A DNA stretch of 55,869 bases from contig CATJQX010000115.1 of assembly GCA_949742535.1 (NCBI GenBank), positions 1-55,869 on the forward strand, in the 5' to 3' direction. The stretch is from an uncultured Muribaculaceae bacterium (lineage in GTDB: Bacteria; Bacteroidota; Bacteroidia; Bacteroidales; Muribaculaceae). The notes under the pieces are model-generated. The model made no database searches, had not been told where the DNA came from, and saw only the letters and a program-made list of their open reading frames with translations. Shown here one piece after another: positions 38,798 through 47,995 of this stretch. Made by a program: the position numbers and the translations under genes. The number at the start of each line of letters is the position of its first letter. Position 1 is the stretch's first letter.

Positions 38798-39979
38798 ATG
38801 AAGCGTATTCTATTGATATTGACCCTTCTGCTCTCTTTCTCTGCATCGCTCCGCGCCTCGCAGGGGCATTCGGGCAATGGCCTCGAGGAGGAGATCTCGG
38901 ACAAGCTCGAGAAAACCGAGGAGGCAACCGAGGAGGAGAAGCCTAATCTTAAGGAAATCATTTTCGAGCACCTTGGAGACGGCTATGGCTGGGAGGTACC
39001 TTTCAACCATCACAAGCGTATCCCTCTCCCTGTGATTGTATGGGGCAAGGATGGTCTTCATGTGTTCTCGTCTGCCCGTGTCACCCACGGCGACACTTAT
39101 GTCGACGGCAACGCATCTTTCAAGATCGCTACCGAGGGTGATTACAAAGGCAAAATCGTAGAGATAGTCAACGGCAAGGAATACAAGCCATGGGATTTTT
39201 CGATCACGAAGAATGTGTGTGCCATATTTATCGCATGCATAATAGTGCTCTGGCTTCTCATTGACCTTGCCCGCTGGCATAAGAAAAATCCGTTCAAGAC
39301 GCCCCGTAAGACCCGCGGAGCCATTGAAAGCCTCGTGACGTTCATCTACGACGGTGTGATAAAGTCGACCCTCAAGAGCAAGGCTCCGAAGTTCGCCCCA
39401 TATCTGCTGACGGTGTTTTTCTTCATCTTCTTCATGAACCTGCTCGGGCTTATTGTGGTATTCCCCGGTGGTGCGAATGTCACGGGCAACATCGCTGTGA
39501 CGATGGTGCTTGCCATAATGACATTCATCATGACCAACTGTTTCGGCAACAAGCATTACTGGAAGGAGATCTTCTGGCCTGATGTGCCCCTGTGGCTGAA
39601 ATTCCCGCTGCCGATCATGCCGGTCATCGAGATATTCGGTATGTTTACCAAGCCCGCGGCGCTTACAGTGCGTCTGTTTGCCAACATGATGGGCGGACAC
39701 ATGATAGTGCTTGTGCTTACCCTTCTTATCTTCATATTCGGGGCCATGGGTTTTGCCGTAGCGGCAGGTACCTCTGTGATCTCGGTGGCATTCTCGGTGT
39801 TCATGCTTCTGATCGATGTGCTTGTGAGCTTCATCCAGGCATATGTGTTCACCATGCTTTCCACCATATTCATATCTCTGGCTCAGGAAGAGCATCATGA
39901 GAAAGAGGAGCACAAGCATGAGGCTCAGGACGCCAAAGGCGGAAAGGCAGTGGCAGCTTCGGTTGCCTCGGCCAAATAA
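38798..39979 (+). CDS. atpB: Fo ATP synthase subunit a
   Basis: KPAALTVRLFANMMGGHMIVLVLTLLIF and C-terminal SFIQAYVFTMLSTIFISLAQEEH; long N-terminal extension with signal-like segment. Confidence 0.96.
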   Translation: MKRILLILTLLLSFSASLRASQGHSGNGLEEEISDKLEKTEEATEEEKPNLKEIIFEHLGDGYGWEVPFNHHKRIPLPVIVWGKDGLHVFSSARVTHGDTYVDGNASFKIATEGDYKGKIVEIVNGKEYKPWDFSITKNVCAIFIACIIVLWLLIDLARWHKKNPFKTPRKTRGAIESLVTFIYDGVIKSTLKSKAPKFAPYLLTVFFFIFFMNLLGLIVVFPGGANVTGNIAVTMVLAIMTFIMTNCFGNKHYWKEIFWPDVPLWLKFPLPIMPVIEIFGMFTKPAALTVRLFANMMGGHMIVLVLTLLIFIFGAMGFAVAAGTSVISVAFSVFMLLIDVLVSFIQAYVFTMLSTIFISLAQEEHHEKEEHKHEAQDAKGGKAVAASVASAK

Positions 39980-40006
39980 AATTCTGAAACAAATAACAAA
40001 TAATAA

Positions 40007-40276
<270 letters not shown>

Positions 40277-40324
40277 TATTTCTGGCCGGAAAGTTTTCCG
40301 GTTTATCGAGAAAGACATATCCCG

Positions 40325-40367
40325 GTGGCAAAGGTGGCGGATGTGCAACGATTTCCGCCACCGCCAC
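40325..40367 (+). promoter_or_regulatory. Stable RNA hairpin between atpE and atpF
   Basis: GTGGC-aaa-GGTGGCGGA-12 nt-TCCGCCACC-GCCAC: 14 paired bases with one 3-nt bulge. Confidence 0.6.
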
Positions 40368-40484
40368 GCCGGTGATAATGTGTATGCGTGGAGACATTCT
40401 TTATTCTCCCGCTCATCAAATCGACATCCGGAGGGCATGTGCCGCCGGAGTGCTTAAAACAACGAATCTTTTGTAAAGACGTTT

Positions 40485-40982
40485 ATGGAACTGTTTAAAG
40501 TAGATTTCGGATTGACCATTTGGATGTTCGTGGCTTTTGCGATCCTCCTGTTCATTTTGTGGAAATTCGCATGGCCTGCCATTCTCAAAGGTGTTGACAG
40601 TCGCGCCGATTTGATTGACAAGGGTGTGGAGTATGCCCAGAACGCGAAGATACGCCTCGACAACGCCCAGCAGGAGGCCAGACAGTATGTGGCTGATGCC
40701 CGTCATCAGCAGGCTGATATCATCGCCGAGGCCAACAAGATGAAAACCCAGATCATCGAGGAGGCGCGCGAGGAGGCCAAGAAAGAGGCCCAGAAGGTGC
40801 TTGACAACGCCAAGCTCAGCATAGAACAGAGCCGCAAGGAGGCAGAGAAGTCGCTTCGCGACGAGGTAAGCCGCTATGCGCTGGCGATTGCCGGCCAGGT
40901 GACCCGCGAGCAGTTGAAGGATGCCGAGGCTCAGAAGCGCCTGGTAAACTCGCTCCTTGACGAGATAGAGAAGAATAATTAA
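40485..40982 (+). CDS. atpF: Fo ATP synthase subunit b
   Basis: FGLTIWMFVAFAILLFILWKFAWPAILKGVDSRADLIDKG then long charged helix. Confidence 0.95.
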   Translation: MELFKVDFGLTIWMFVAFAILLFILWKFAWPAILKGVDSRADLIDKGVEYAQNAKIRLDNAQQEARQYVADARHQQADIIAEANKMKTQIIEEAREEAKKEAQKVLDNAKLSIEQSRKEAEKSLRDEVSRYALAIAGQVTREQLKDAEAQKRLVNSLLDEIEKNN

Positions 40983-41018
40983 TCTTTCAGCAACATCCGA
41001 TACAGTAGATCCACAGAT

Positions 41019-41561
41019 ATGAACGAAGGTCTGATTCCGAGACGTTACGCCAAAGCGCTGCTGAAAGTGGCCGCTGAGCGACACGACGGCAAGAGGCTCT
41101 ATGAGCTTATGGGAAATCTGTGCGACAGTTTTGCCGCCCATCCCGAGCTTGAGGTCACTTTGGCTAACCCTTTCATCGACTCTGAAAAGAAAATAGGGCT
41201 TTTGGCGACGGCTGCCGGAGCAGATAAGTCCGATACCACATTCCGGGATTTCCTGAAACTGTTGAAGAACAACAACCGCCTTGATATGGCCCGGGCCATA
41301 GCGCTCGCATATGGCGACGACTATCGCGAGGCAAACGGCATATACCGTGTGGAGGTGACTGCGGCCGCCCCTCTCGACAAGGAGGAGGAAGCCCGTCTGA
41401 AAAGCCTTATAGCCGCGCATCTCAACGGGGGCACGATGGAATACACATTCAAGGTGAATCCCGATCTGATCGGAGGCTTTACCGTGACCATCGGCTCGGA
41501 AAAACTTGATACATCCGTCAGGAATCAGCTGAAACAGCTTCAGTTGAAACTGCTCGGCTGA
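41019..41561 (+). CDS. atpH: F1 ATP synthase delta subunit
   Basis: MNEGLIPRRYAKALLKVAAE ... GGFTVTIGSEKLDTSVRNQLKQLQLKL. Confidence 0.95.
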   Translation: MNEGLIPRRYAKALLKVAAERHDGKRLYELMGNLCDSFAAHPELEVTLANPFIDSEKKIGLLATAAGADKSDTTFRDFLKLLKNNNRLDMARAIALAYGDDYREANGIYRVEVTAAAPLDKEEEARLKSLIAAHLNGGTMEYTFKVNPDLIGGFTVTIGSEKLDTSVRNQLKQLQLKLLG

Positions 41562-41570
41562 TAGCGGCAA

Positions 41571-41602
41571 GTCTGTGTTCTCCACACAGTATGGACACAG
41601 AC
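41571..41602 (+). promoter_or_regulatory. RNA hairpin between atpH and atpA
   Basis: GTCTGTGT-16 nt-ACACAGAC perfect 8-bp stem. Confidence 0.4.
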
Positions 41603-41718
41603 ATCCTACAATTCCGACATAGAAAAAGCAGTCTCCGCCGGAGTGAGTTATTTTATCGGTCGGCAGAGACATATTAAAAGACAAGAAACACTCTCTTACC
41701 TTATATAATCACAACAGA

Positions 41719-43293
41719 ATGATTAATCCAAGCGAGATATCTGAAGTTTTAAAGCAGCAGCTCGAGAACGTCAATAAGACAGTGGCTTTCGAGGAGGTGG
41801 GCACCGTGCTTGAAGTCGGCGACGGCGTGGCACATGTCTATGGCCTCGACAACGTATGCGCAAACGAGCTGGTGGAGTTTGAGAACGGCGTGAAAGGTGT
41901 GGCACTCAACCTTGAGGAAAGCAATGTGGGCGTGATTCTGCTCAACAATGTGGACAAGGTGACAGAAAACATGTCTGTGCGCCGCACCGGCGAAATCGCT
42001 TCCATTCCCGTTGGTGAGGGAGTGTTCGGCCGAGTGATCAACATCCTTGGCGAGCCTATCGACGGCCGTGGCCCGATCGAAGGTGAGCGGATACTTATGC
42101 CCCTGGAGCGCAAGGCTCCCGGCGTTATCTTCCGTCAGCCGGTGAACCAGCCGTTGCAGACAGGCATCAAGGCTGTGGACTCGATGGTGCCCATCGGCCG
42201 TGGCCAGCGTGAGCTCATCATCGGCGACCGCCAGATCGGCAAGACCGCCATCGCCATCGACACGATCATCAACCAGAGAAAGAATTTCGAGGAGGGCAAG
42301 CCCGTATATTGCATTTATGTGGCGATAGGGCAGAAGGCCTCTTCCGTAGCGGCTACCGTGGAGACTCTCCGTCAGCACGGTGCGCTTGAATATACCTGCG
42401 TGGTAGCGGCTACCGCATCAGACTCCGCCGCCATGCGCTATTATTCACCTTTCGCAGGCGTGGCCATCGGAGAGTTTATCCGCGATACCGGCCGCGATGC
42501 GCTTATCGTTTACGATGACCTTTCAAAACAGGCCGTTGCCTATCGCGAGATCTCGCTGATCCTCAAGCGTCCCTCGGGCCGAGAGGCATATCCCGGCGAT
42601 ATCTTCTATCTCCATTCACGTCTGCTGGAGCGCGCCGCCAAGATCATCGACAACCAGAAAGTGGCCGAGGCCATGAACGACCTCCCTGCTGTGCTCAAGC
42701 CTATAGTAAAAGGTGGAGGCTCTCTTACGGCGCTTCCTATCATCGAGACCCAGGCCGGCGACGTATCGGCCTACATCCCCACCAACGTGATCTCCATCAC
42801 CGACGGTCAGATTTATCTCGAGACAGCGCTTTTCAACCGCGGTATCCGTCCCGCTATCAATGTGGGTATCTCCGTGAGCCGTGTGGGTGGTAACGCACAG
42901 ATCAAATCAATGAAGAAGGTGGCCGGTACGCTCAAGATCGACCAGGCGCAGTTCCGCGAGCTTGAATCGTTCACAAAATTCGGCGGCGATATCGACCCTG
43001 TGACAGCACGCGTGATCGACCGCGGCCGCAAGAACGAGCGTCTTCTCATCCAGCCCCAGTACAAACCATGGGCTGTGGAAGAAGAGGTGGCTGTGATATA
43101 TTGCGGTGTAAACGGCCTTCTGGGCAATGTGCCTGTAGACAAGGTGGCCGATTTCCAGAACGCTCTTCTGCAGTTGCTCCGCGCAAAATATCAGGCGGAT
43201 GTGCTCGACGTGATCCGTGCAGGCAAGCTTACCGACGACTGCACAGCGAAACTTACCACGGCCGCCAATGAAGTAGCAGCCCGCTACGCTTGA
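41719..43293 (+). CDS. atpA: F1 ATP synthase alpha subunit
   Basis: [19 protein letters not shown]-loop; [50 protein letters not shown]. Confidence 0.98.
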   Translation: MINPSEISEVLKQQLENVNKTVAFEEVGTVLEVGDGVAHVYGLDNVCANELVEFENGVKGVALNLEESNVGVILLNNVDKVTENMSVRRTGEIASIPVGEGVFGRVINILGEPIDGRGPIEGERILMPLERKAPGVIFRQPVNQPLQTGIKAVDSMVPIGRGQRELIIGDRQIGKTAIAIDTIINQRKNFEEGKPVYCIYVAIGQKASSVAATVETLRQHGALEYTCVVAATASDSAAMRYYSPFAGVAIGEFIRDTGRDALIVYDDLSKQAVAYREISLILKRPSGREAYPGDIFYLHSRLLERAAKIIDNQKVAEAMNDLPAVLKPIVKGGGSLTALPIIETQAGDVSAYIPTNVISITDGQIYLETALFNRGIRPAINVGISVSRVGGNAQIKSMKKVAGTLKIDQAQFRELESFTKFGGDIDPVTARVIDRGRKNERLLIQPQYKPWAVEEEVAVIYCGVNGLLGNVPVDKVADFQNALLQLLRAKYQADVLDVIRAGKLTDDCTAKLTTAANEVAARYA

Positions 43294-43305
43294 TAAACCG
43301 TATAT

Positions 43306-43342
43306 GAAAGAGGGGAAAGCGCCATATGGCGCTCTCCTCTTC
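43306..43342 (+). promoter_or_regulatory. RNA hairpin between atpA and atpG
   Basis: GAAAGAGGGGAAAGCGCC-ATAT-GGCGCTCTCCTCTTC. Confidence 0.55.
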
Positions 43343-43387
43343 AATATGAAAACAAAGGAACATCATCATAGATTTTATTGACCGTAA

Positions 43388-44269
43388 ATGGCAACACTTA
43401 GAGAATTAAAGGGACGAATCGGCTCTGTGGCGTCGTCGGAGAAGATCACCGGCGCCATGAAGATGATTTCGTCGGCCAAGATGCACAAAGCCGAATTGGC
43501 TTTGAAGCAGTTGCGGCCTTTCCGTGACCAGATAGAGACGATAATAGCAAATCTGTTGAGCTCCGATGCGGTGTTCTCGTCACCTCTTATGACGGCACGT
43601 CCGGTGGAGAATCTCGCTATTGTAGTCTGGGGATCTGACGACGGTCTGTGTGGTGCCTATAACGTGAATATATTCAAGCAGCTTCTGTCTGCAATAACAT
43701 CGTGCCGTCAGACGTTGCCCGCGCATGCCACCATCACAATAGTGCCGGTGGGAAGCAAGATGGCAAAGGCTGTCTCCAAGCTCAATATGCCTGGAGTGCA
43801 GGTGGAGATACCCTCCGGTGTCGACTCCAAGAGCACTGATACCAAAGTCCGTGATTTCGCATGGTCTCTCCGCGATGCGTTTCTGAGCGGCAGATATGAC
43901 CGTGTGGACATGCTCTATATGTCGTTCAAGAGCGTCAGCCGCCAGCGTGCGGAGTATCAGCAGCTGTTGCCGGTCACATATGAGGCTTTTGCCGATACAA
44001 TGGGCAAAGCGACTGCCAAGCCTTACATTTTCGAGCCTTCACCCGAGGTGATTTTCACACGCATTCTCCCCATGTATCTTCTTGCCATGGTGCAGGATGT
44101 GTTTACAGAGAATCGCGCGAGCGAACAGGCCGCCCGCGTCATGGCAATGCAGAGCGCCAACGACAACGCCAAGAAACTGCGTGACCAGCTCAATCTGGAA
44201 TATAACAAACTGCGTCAGCAGGCTATCACTACCGAACTTCTCGATATTCTCGGGGGCCAGGTAAAATAA
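43388..44269 (+). CDS. atpG: F1 ATP synthase gamma subunit
   Basis: MATLRELKGRIGSVASSEKITGAMKMISSAKMHKAE ... LNLEYNKLRQQAITTELLDILGG. Confidence 0.96.
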   Translation: MATLRELKGRIGSVASSEKITGAMKMISSAKMHKAELALKQLRPFRDQIETIIANLLSSDAVFSSPLMTARPVENLAIVVWGSDDGLCGAYNVNIFKQLLSAITSCRQTLPAHATITIVPVGSKMAKAVSKLNMPGVQVEIPSGVDSKSTDTKVRDFAWSLRDAFLSGRYDRVDMLYMSFKSVSRQRAEYQQLLPVTYEAFADTMGKATAKPYIFEPSPEVIFTRILPMYLLAMVQDVFTENRASEQAARVMAMQSANDNAKKLRDQLNLEYNKLRQQAITTELLDILGGQVK

Positions 44270-44278
44270 AACAATACC

Positions 44279-44313
44279 GTGTGGCACCGGTTCCGGCCGG
44301 TACCACCATACAC
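44279..44313 (+). terminator. Hairpin after atpG (possible terminator/attenuator)
   Basis: GTGGCACCGG-TTCCGG-CCGGTACCAC stem (one mismatch) with outer GTGT/ACAC; followed by A-rich then promoter-like sequence, no strong U-tract. Confidence 0.45.
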
Positions 44314-44324
44314 AGCGAAAAAAG

Positions 44325-44332
44325 TAATTTTG
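44325..44332 (+). promoter_or_regulatory. Candidate internal -7 element TAATTTTG for nuoI-N
   Basis: TAnnTTTG match 20 nt upstream of nuoI ATG, right after the hairpin; -33 box not evident. Confidence 0.35.
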
Positions 44333-44351
44333 TACATTTTATAATATTAAA

Positions 44352-45053
44352 ATGGGTAGTGTAAAAGAATATTTTTCATCCTTAGGGAAGGGTGTCGCAA
44401 GTCTTGTAAAAGGACTTGAAGTCACCGGCAAGGAATTTGTCACCCCTAAGATTACAGAAAGATACCCTGAGAACCGCGACAACATGCACGTGGCCCAGCG
44501 TTTCCGTGCCACCCTGGAGTTCATTTACGATGAGGAGGGGAACCACCGTTGCATCGCCTGTGGAACATGCGAGCGCAATTGTCCGAACGGCACCATCTCT
44601 GTAGGTACTAAAATGGTAGATACATGGGACGGCAAGAAGAAAAAGAAACTTGACCGTTACATCTACGATCTCGGTAGCTGCACTTTCTGTCAGCTCTGCG
44701 TGACCACATGTCCTACCGACGCCATAAGATTCGACAATGATTTCGAGCAGGCGGTATTCACTCGCGACAAACTCGTCAAACAGCTTAACTATCTTCCCGA
44801 GAAGCCGGAACCGGAACCCACTCCGGAGCAGATAGCCAAGTTCGAGGAGGAGAAAAAGAAGAAGGCCGAGGCTGCCAAAGCCGCTGCAGCCGCACCCCCT
44901 GTGCAGCTTGACGAGAAAGCCCTGAAAGCTATAGAGGCCGCAGCCGGCGATCCCGAGAAGCAGGCAAAACTGCGTGCTGCTTTCGAAAAAGCCGCGCGTC
45001 TGAAAGCAGAAAAGGCTGCTGCCGCCAAAAATTCAGAAGAAACAAAAAAGTAA
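44352..45053 (+). CDS. nuoI: NADH-quinone oxidoreductase subunit I (2x[4Fe-4S]) with Ala/Lys/Glu-rich C-terminal extension
   Basis: CIACGTCERNCPNGTI and CTFCQLCVTTCPTDAIRFDNDFEQAVF; about 80-aa charged tail. Confidence 0.95.
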   Translation: MGSVKEYFSSLGKGVASLVKGLEVTGKEFVTPKITERYPENRDNMHVAQRFRATLEFIYDEEGNHRCIACGTCERNCPNGTISVGTKMVDTWDGKKKKKLDRYIYDLGSCTFCQLCVTTCPTDAIRFDNDFEQAVFTRDKLVKQLNYLPEKPEPEPTPEQIAKFEEEKKKKAEAAKAAAAAPPVQLDEKALKAIEAAAGDPEKQAKLRAAFEKAARLKAEKAAAAKNSEETKK

Positions 45054-45062
45054 CATATATTT

Positions 45063-45575
45063 ATGGAATCAGTAGGAAGTATCATCGTATACTCGATAAT
45101 CACTCTTGCGATTATCGTTTGCTCGGTGCTTGCTGTCACCACACGCAAGATTCTGCGTGCGGCCACTTACTTGCTGTTCGCCCTTTTTGCAACCGCTGCC
45201 CTTTATTTCAAGCTCGACTATGAGTTTCTGGGCGCAGTGCAGATCGCGGTTTATGCCGGCGGTATAGTGGTGTTGTTCGTGTTCTCAATCCTGCTCACGA
45301 GCAAACCGGGTGACAACAGTGCCAAATTAGCCTCCAAAAAGCGTGTTCTCGGTCTCATCGGGGCATTGTCAATGCTGCTTGTGGCAGGCTATTCGCTTGT
45401 GAGCCGCACTTCATTCGTTACGGCTACCGCATCCGGCGAAAATCCCGTAATGAAAGAGATCGGCGCTGCACTCATGGGCACCGGCCACGGAGAGTATCTT
45501 CTCCCGTTCGAGGCTATCAGTGTGTTGCTGCTTGCATGTATAATCGGTGGCGTAGTTATCGCCCGCAAACGATAA
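45063..45575 (+). CDS. nuoJ: NADH-quinone oxidoreductase subunit J
   Basis: RKILRAATYLLFALFATAALYFKLDYEFLGAVQIAVYAGGIVVLFVFSILL. Confidence 0.95.
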   Translation: MESVGSIIVYSIITLAIIVCSVLAVTTRKILRAATYLLFALFATAALYFKLDYEFLGAVQIAVYAGGIVVLFVFSILLTSKPGDNSAKLASKKRVLGLIGALSMLLVAGYSLVSRTSFVTATASGENPVMKEIGAALMGTGHGEYLLPFEAISVLLLACIIGGVVIARKR

Positions 45576-45593
45576 AGGAGAGATAGAAGGATC

Positions 45594-45905
45594 ATGGAAC
45601 TGACAATGATTTACTACCTTATACCGAGTCTCATCATGTTTTGCTGTGGAGTGTACGGTTTTATCACCCGCCGAAACATGATCGCCATTCTTATCTCGCT
45701 TGAACTTATGCTCAATGCGGTGGACATCAATTTCGTGGTGTTCAACCGTTTCCTTTTCCCCGGCGAGATGGAGGGGATGTTCTTCACGCTGTTCGCCATC
45801 GGTCTGGCTGCGGCTGAGACGGCTCTTGCCATTGCAATTATCATCAATGTGTTCCGCGTGTCGGAGAATATCGACGTGCGCGACGTAAACAAAATGAAAC
45901 ATTAA
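45594..45905 (+). CDS. nuoK: NADH-quinone oxidoreductase subunit K
   Basis: YGFITRRNMIAILISLELMLNAVDINFVVFNRF ... LAAAETALAIAIIINVFR. Confidence 0.97.
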   Translation: MELTMIYYLIPSLIMFCCGVYGFITRRNMIAILISLELMLNAVDINFVVFNRFLFPGEMEGMFFTLFAIGLAAAETALAIAIIINVFRVSENIDVRDVNKMKH

Positions 45906-45915
45906 AAACGCCGAT

Positions 45916-47943
45916 ATGCAACCTGTCCTACCAATTATAATTCTTGCCCTGCCGCTCGCCATGTTTCTGGTGCTCGGCCTCCTGGGCCATAAGATGAGCC
46001 ACCGGCTGGCGGGAATTCTTGGCACTGCCGGCATGGGCACCACAATGGTGCTGGCCTATATCGTGTCGTTCACCTATTTCTTTTCAGGCAATCCGTCGTT
46101 TATCGACGCCGAGACGCATACACGCCTTCAGGCTGTGATCTTCAACCATGACTGGCTGGCTTTCACACCTTCGCTTGTGATCCGCCTCGGTTTCCTGCTT
46201 GACCCCATCTCAGCGCTGCTGCTTGTGGTGATTACCACCATCTCGTTCATGGTGCACCTTTACAGCAACGGTTACATGCGCGACCATCATGGAGTATGGG
46301 AGACCGGTTTCCAGCGCTTCTATGCGTTCCTGTCGCTTTTCAGCTTCTCGATGCTTGGTCTGGTTGTGGCCACCAACATCTTCCAGATGTATATCTTCTG
46401 GGAGCTTGTGGGCGCCTCTTCCTACCTTCTGATCGGTTTCTACTACACAAAACCGTCGGCAGTGTCGGCTTCCAAGAAAGCGTTCATCGTGACCCGTTTC
46501 GCCGACCTCGGCTTCCTGATCGGTATCCTGATCCTGTCGTTCTATACAGGAACCTTCAATTTCACCGACCTCACATCCGTTGAGGTTTCCGAAGGCGTTT
46601 ACCAGATCAGCGAGGGTACAGCAAGCTCTATAAAGAACATATTCGCCACATCTGCCGCTCCGGTCTTCATGGGAGGTTCGGTACTCACATGGGCGCTCGT
46701 GCTTATCTTCATGGGCGGCATGGGTAAATCGGCCATGATGCCTCTCCACATCTGGCTTCCCGACGCCATGGAAGGCCCGACACCTGTATCGGCTCTTATC
46801 CACGCCGCTACAATGGTCGTTGCCGGTGTATACCTCGTGGCTCGTCTGTTCCCCCTCTATCTGATGGAGGAGATGTCGCTGCAGATAGTTGTCGTCGTAG
46901 GTGCCCTTACCGCGTTCTATGCGGCAATGGTGGCCTGCACGCAGAATGATATCAAACGTGTGCTCGCATTCTCCACTATCTCTCAGATAGCTTTCATGAT
47001 GGTATCTCTGGGCGTTGCCCGTCCCGAGTTCCACCACGGCCTCGGCTACATGGCGTCGATGTTCCACTTGTTCACCCACGCTATGTTCAAGGCGCTGCTC
47101 TTCCTTTGCGCCGGTGCGCTTATCCATGCGATCGGTTCCAACGACTATACCGCTATGCACGGCCTGCGCAAACATATGCCGATCACACATATCACATTCC
47201 TTATCGGCTGTCTCGCCATTGCAGGTATCATCCCCTTCGCAGGTTTCTTCTCGAAAGACGAGATCCTCACCGCAACTCTGGGCCACTCCACATTCTGGTA
47301 TATATGGATGTCTGCCGTGGCAGGTCTGACAGCGTTCTACATGTTCCGTCTCTACTATCTTATCTTCTGGTGGAAGGAACACAAAGTGCCCGCAGGACAC
47401 CATGCTCCCCATGACCAGCCCTGGACCATGACACTCCCGCTGGTTATACTGGCAGTGGTATCGTGCTTGGCCGGTTTCGTGCCGATGGGCAACCTTGTGA
47501 CCTGGAACGGACATGAGATGTTTGAAAGCGTGAATTTCTTCACTAACTTCGCCGCTCTCGACTGGAGCGTGGCAAGCATCAGCCTCGCGGTGGCAATCGC
47601 AGCTATCCTGCTCGCCACAGTGATGTACAAAAAGGAGAACCCGCTTCCCGAAAAGATGAAGAATCTTCTTCCCAATCTCTGGCGCTGGTGCCACCACCGC
47701 TTCTACTGGGACGAGCTTTATATGTTCATCACCCATAAGATCATCTTCGGCTGCATCAGCAAGCCCATCGCGTGGTTCGACCACTATATCGTGGACGGCG
47801 CCATGAACGGCCTCGCTCTTCTCACCCAGAAGGTGTCTTATGCGATCCGCGGTCTGCAGTCGGGCAATGTGCAGATGTACGTATGGTACTATCTCATCGG
47901 CGCTCTCCTGCTTGGAGCCATAACCGCCATCTGTCTTATCTGA
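45916..47943 (+). CDS. nuoL: NADH-quinone oxidoreductase subunit L
   Basis: FWELVGASSYLLIGFYYTKPSAVSASKKAFIVTRFADLGFLIGI; GKSAMMPLHIWLPDAMEGPTPVSALIHAATMVVAGVYL. Confidence 0.97.
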   Translation: MQPVLPIIILALPLAMFLVLGLLGHKMSHRLAGILGTAGMGTTMVLAYIVSFTYFFSGNPSFIDAETHTRLQAVIFNHDWLAFTPSLVIRLGFLLDPISALLLVVITTISFMVHLYSNGYMRDHHGVWETGFQRFYAFLSLFSFSMLGLVVATNIFQMYIFWELVGASSYLLIGFYYTKPSAVSASKKAFIVTRFADLGFLIGILILSFYTGTFNFTDLTSVEVSEGVYQISEGTASSIKNIFATSAAPVFMGGSVLTWALVLIFMGGMGKSAMMPLHIWLPDAMEGPTPVSALIHAATMVVAGVYLVARLFPLYLMEEMSLQIVVVVGALTAFYAAMVACTQNDIKRVLAFSTISQIAFMMVSLGVARPEFHHGLGYMASMFHLFTHAMFKALLFLCAGALIHAIGSNDYTAMHGLRKHMPITHITFLIGCLAIAGIIPFAGFFSKDEILTATLGHSTFWYIWMSAVAGLTAFYMFRLYYLIFWWKEHKVPAGHHAPHDQPWTMTLPLVILAVVSCLAGFVPMGNLVTWNGHEMFESVNFFTNFAALDWSVASISLAVAIAAILLATVMYKKENPLPEKMKNLLPNLWRWCHHRFYWDELYMFITHKIIFGCISKPIAWFDHYIVDGAMNGLALLTQKVSYAIRGLQSGNVQMYVWYYLIGALLLGAITAICLI

Positions 47944-47995
47944 TGGTGGCCAGTGAACCAATCTGAAGAATCACAGACAAAATATAGTAACAGAA

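Noticed and set aside
38810-39919. 369-aa minus-strand ORF antisense to atpB
   Set aside because: Antisense artefact; atpB motifs are clear on the + strand.
40416-41684. 422-aa minus-strand ORF antisense to atpF/atpH
   Set aside because: Spans two confident + strand genes and their gap; no recognisable domain.
46210-47961. 583-aa minus-strand ORF covering nuoL
   Set aside because: Same antisense artefact; composition rich in His/Glu/Arg with no domain; nuoL is certain.
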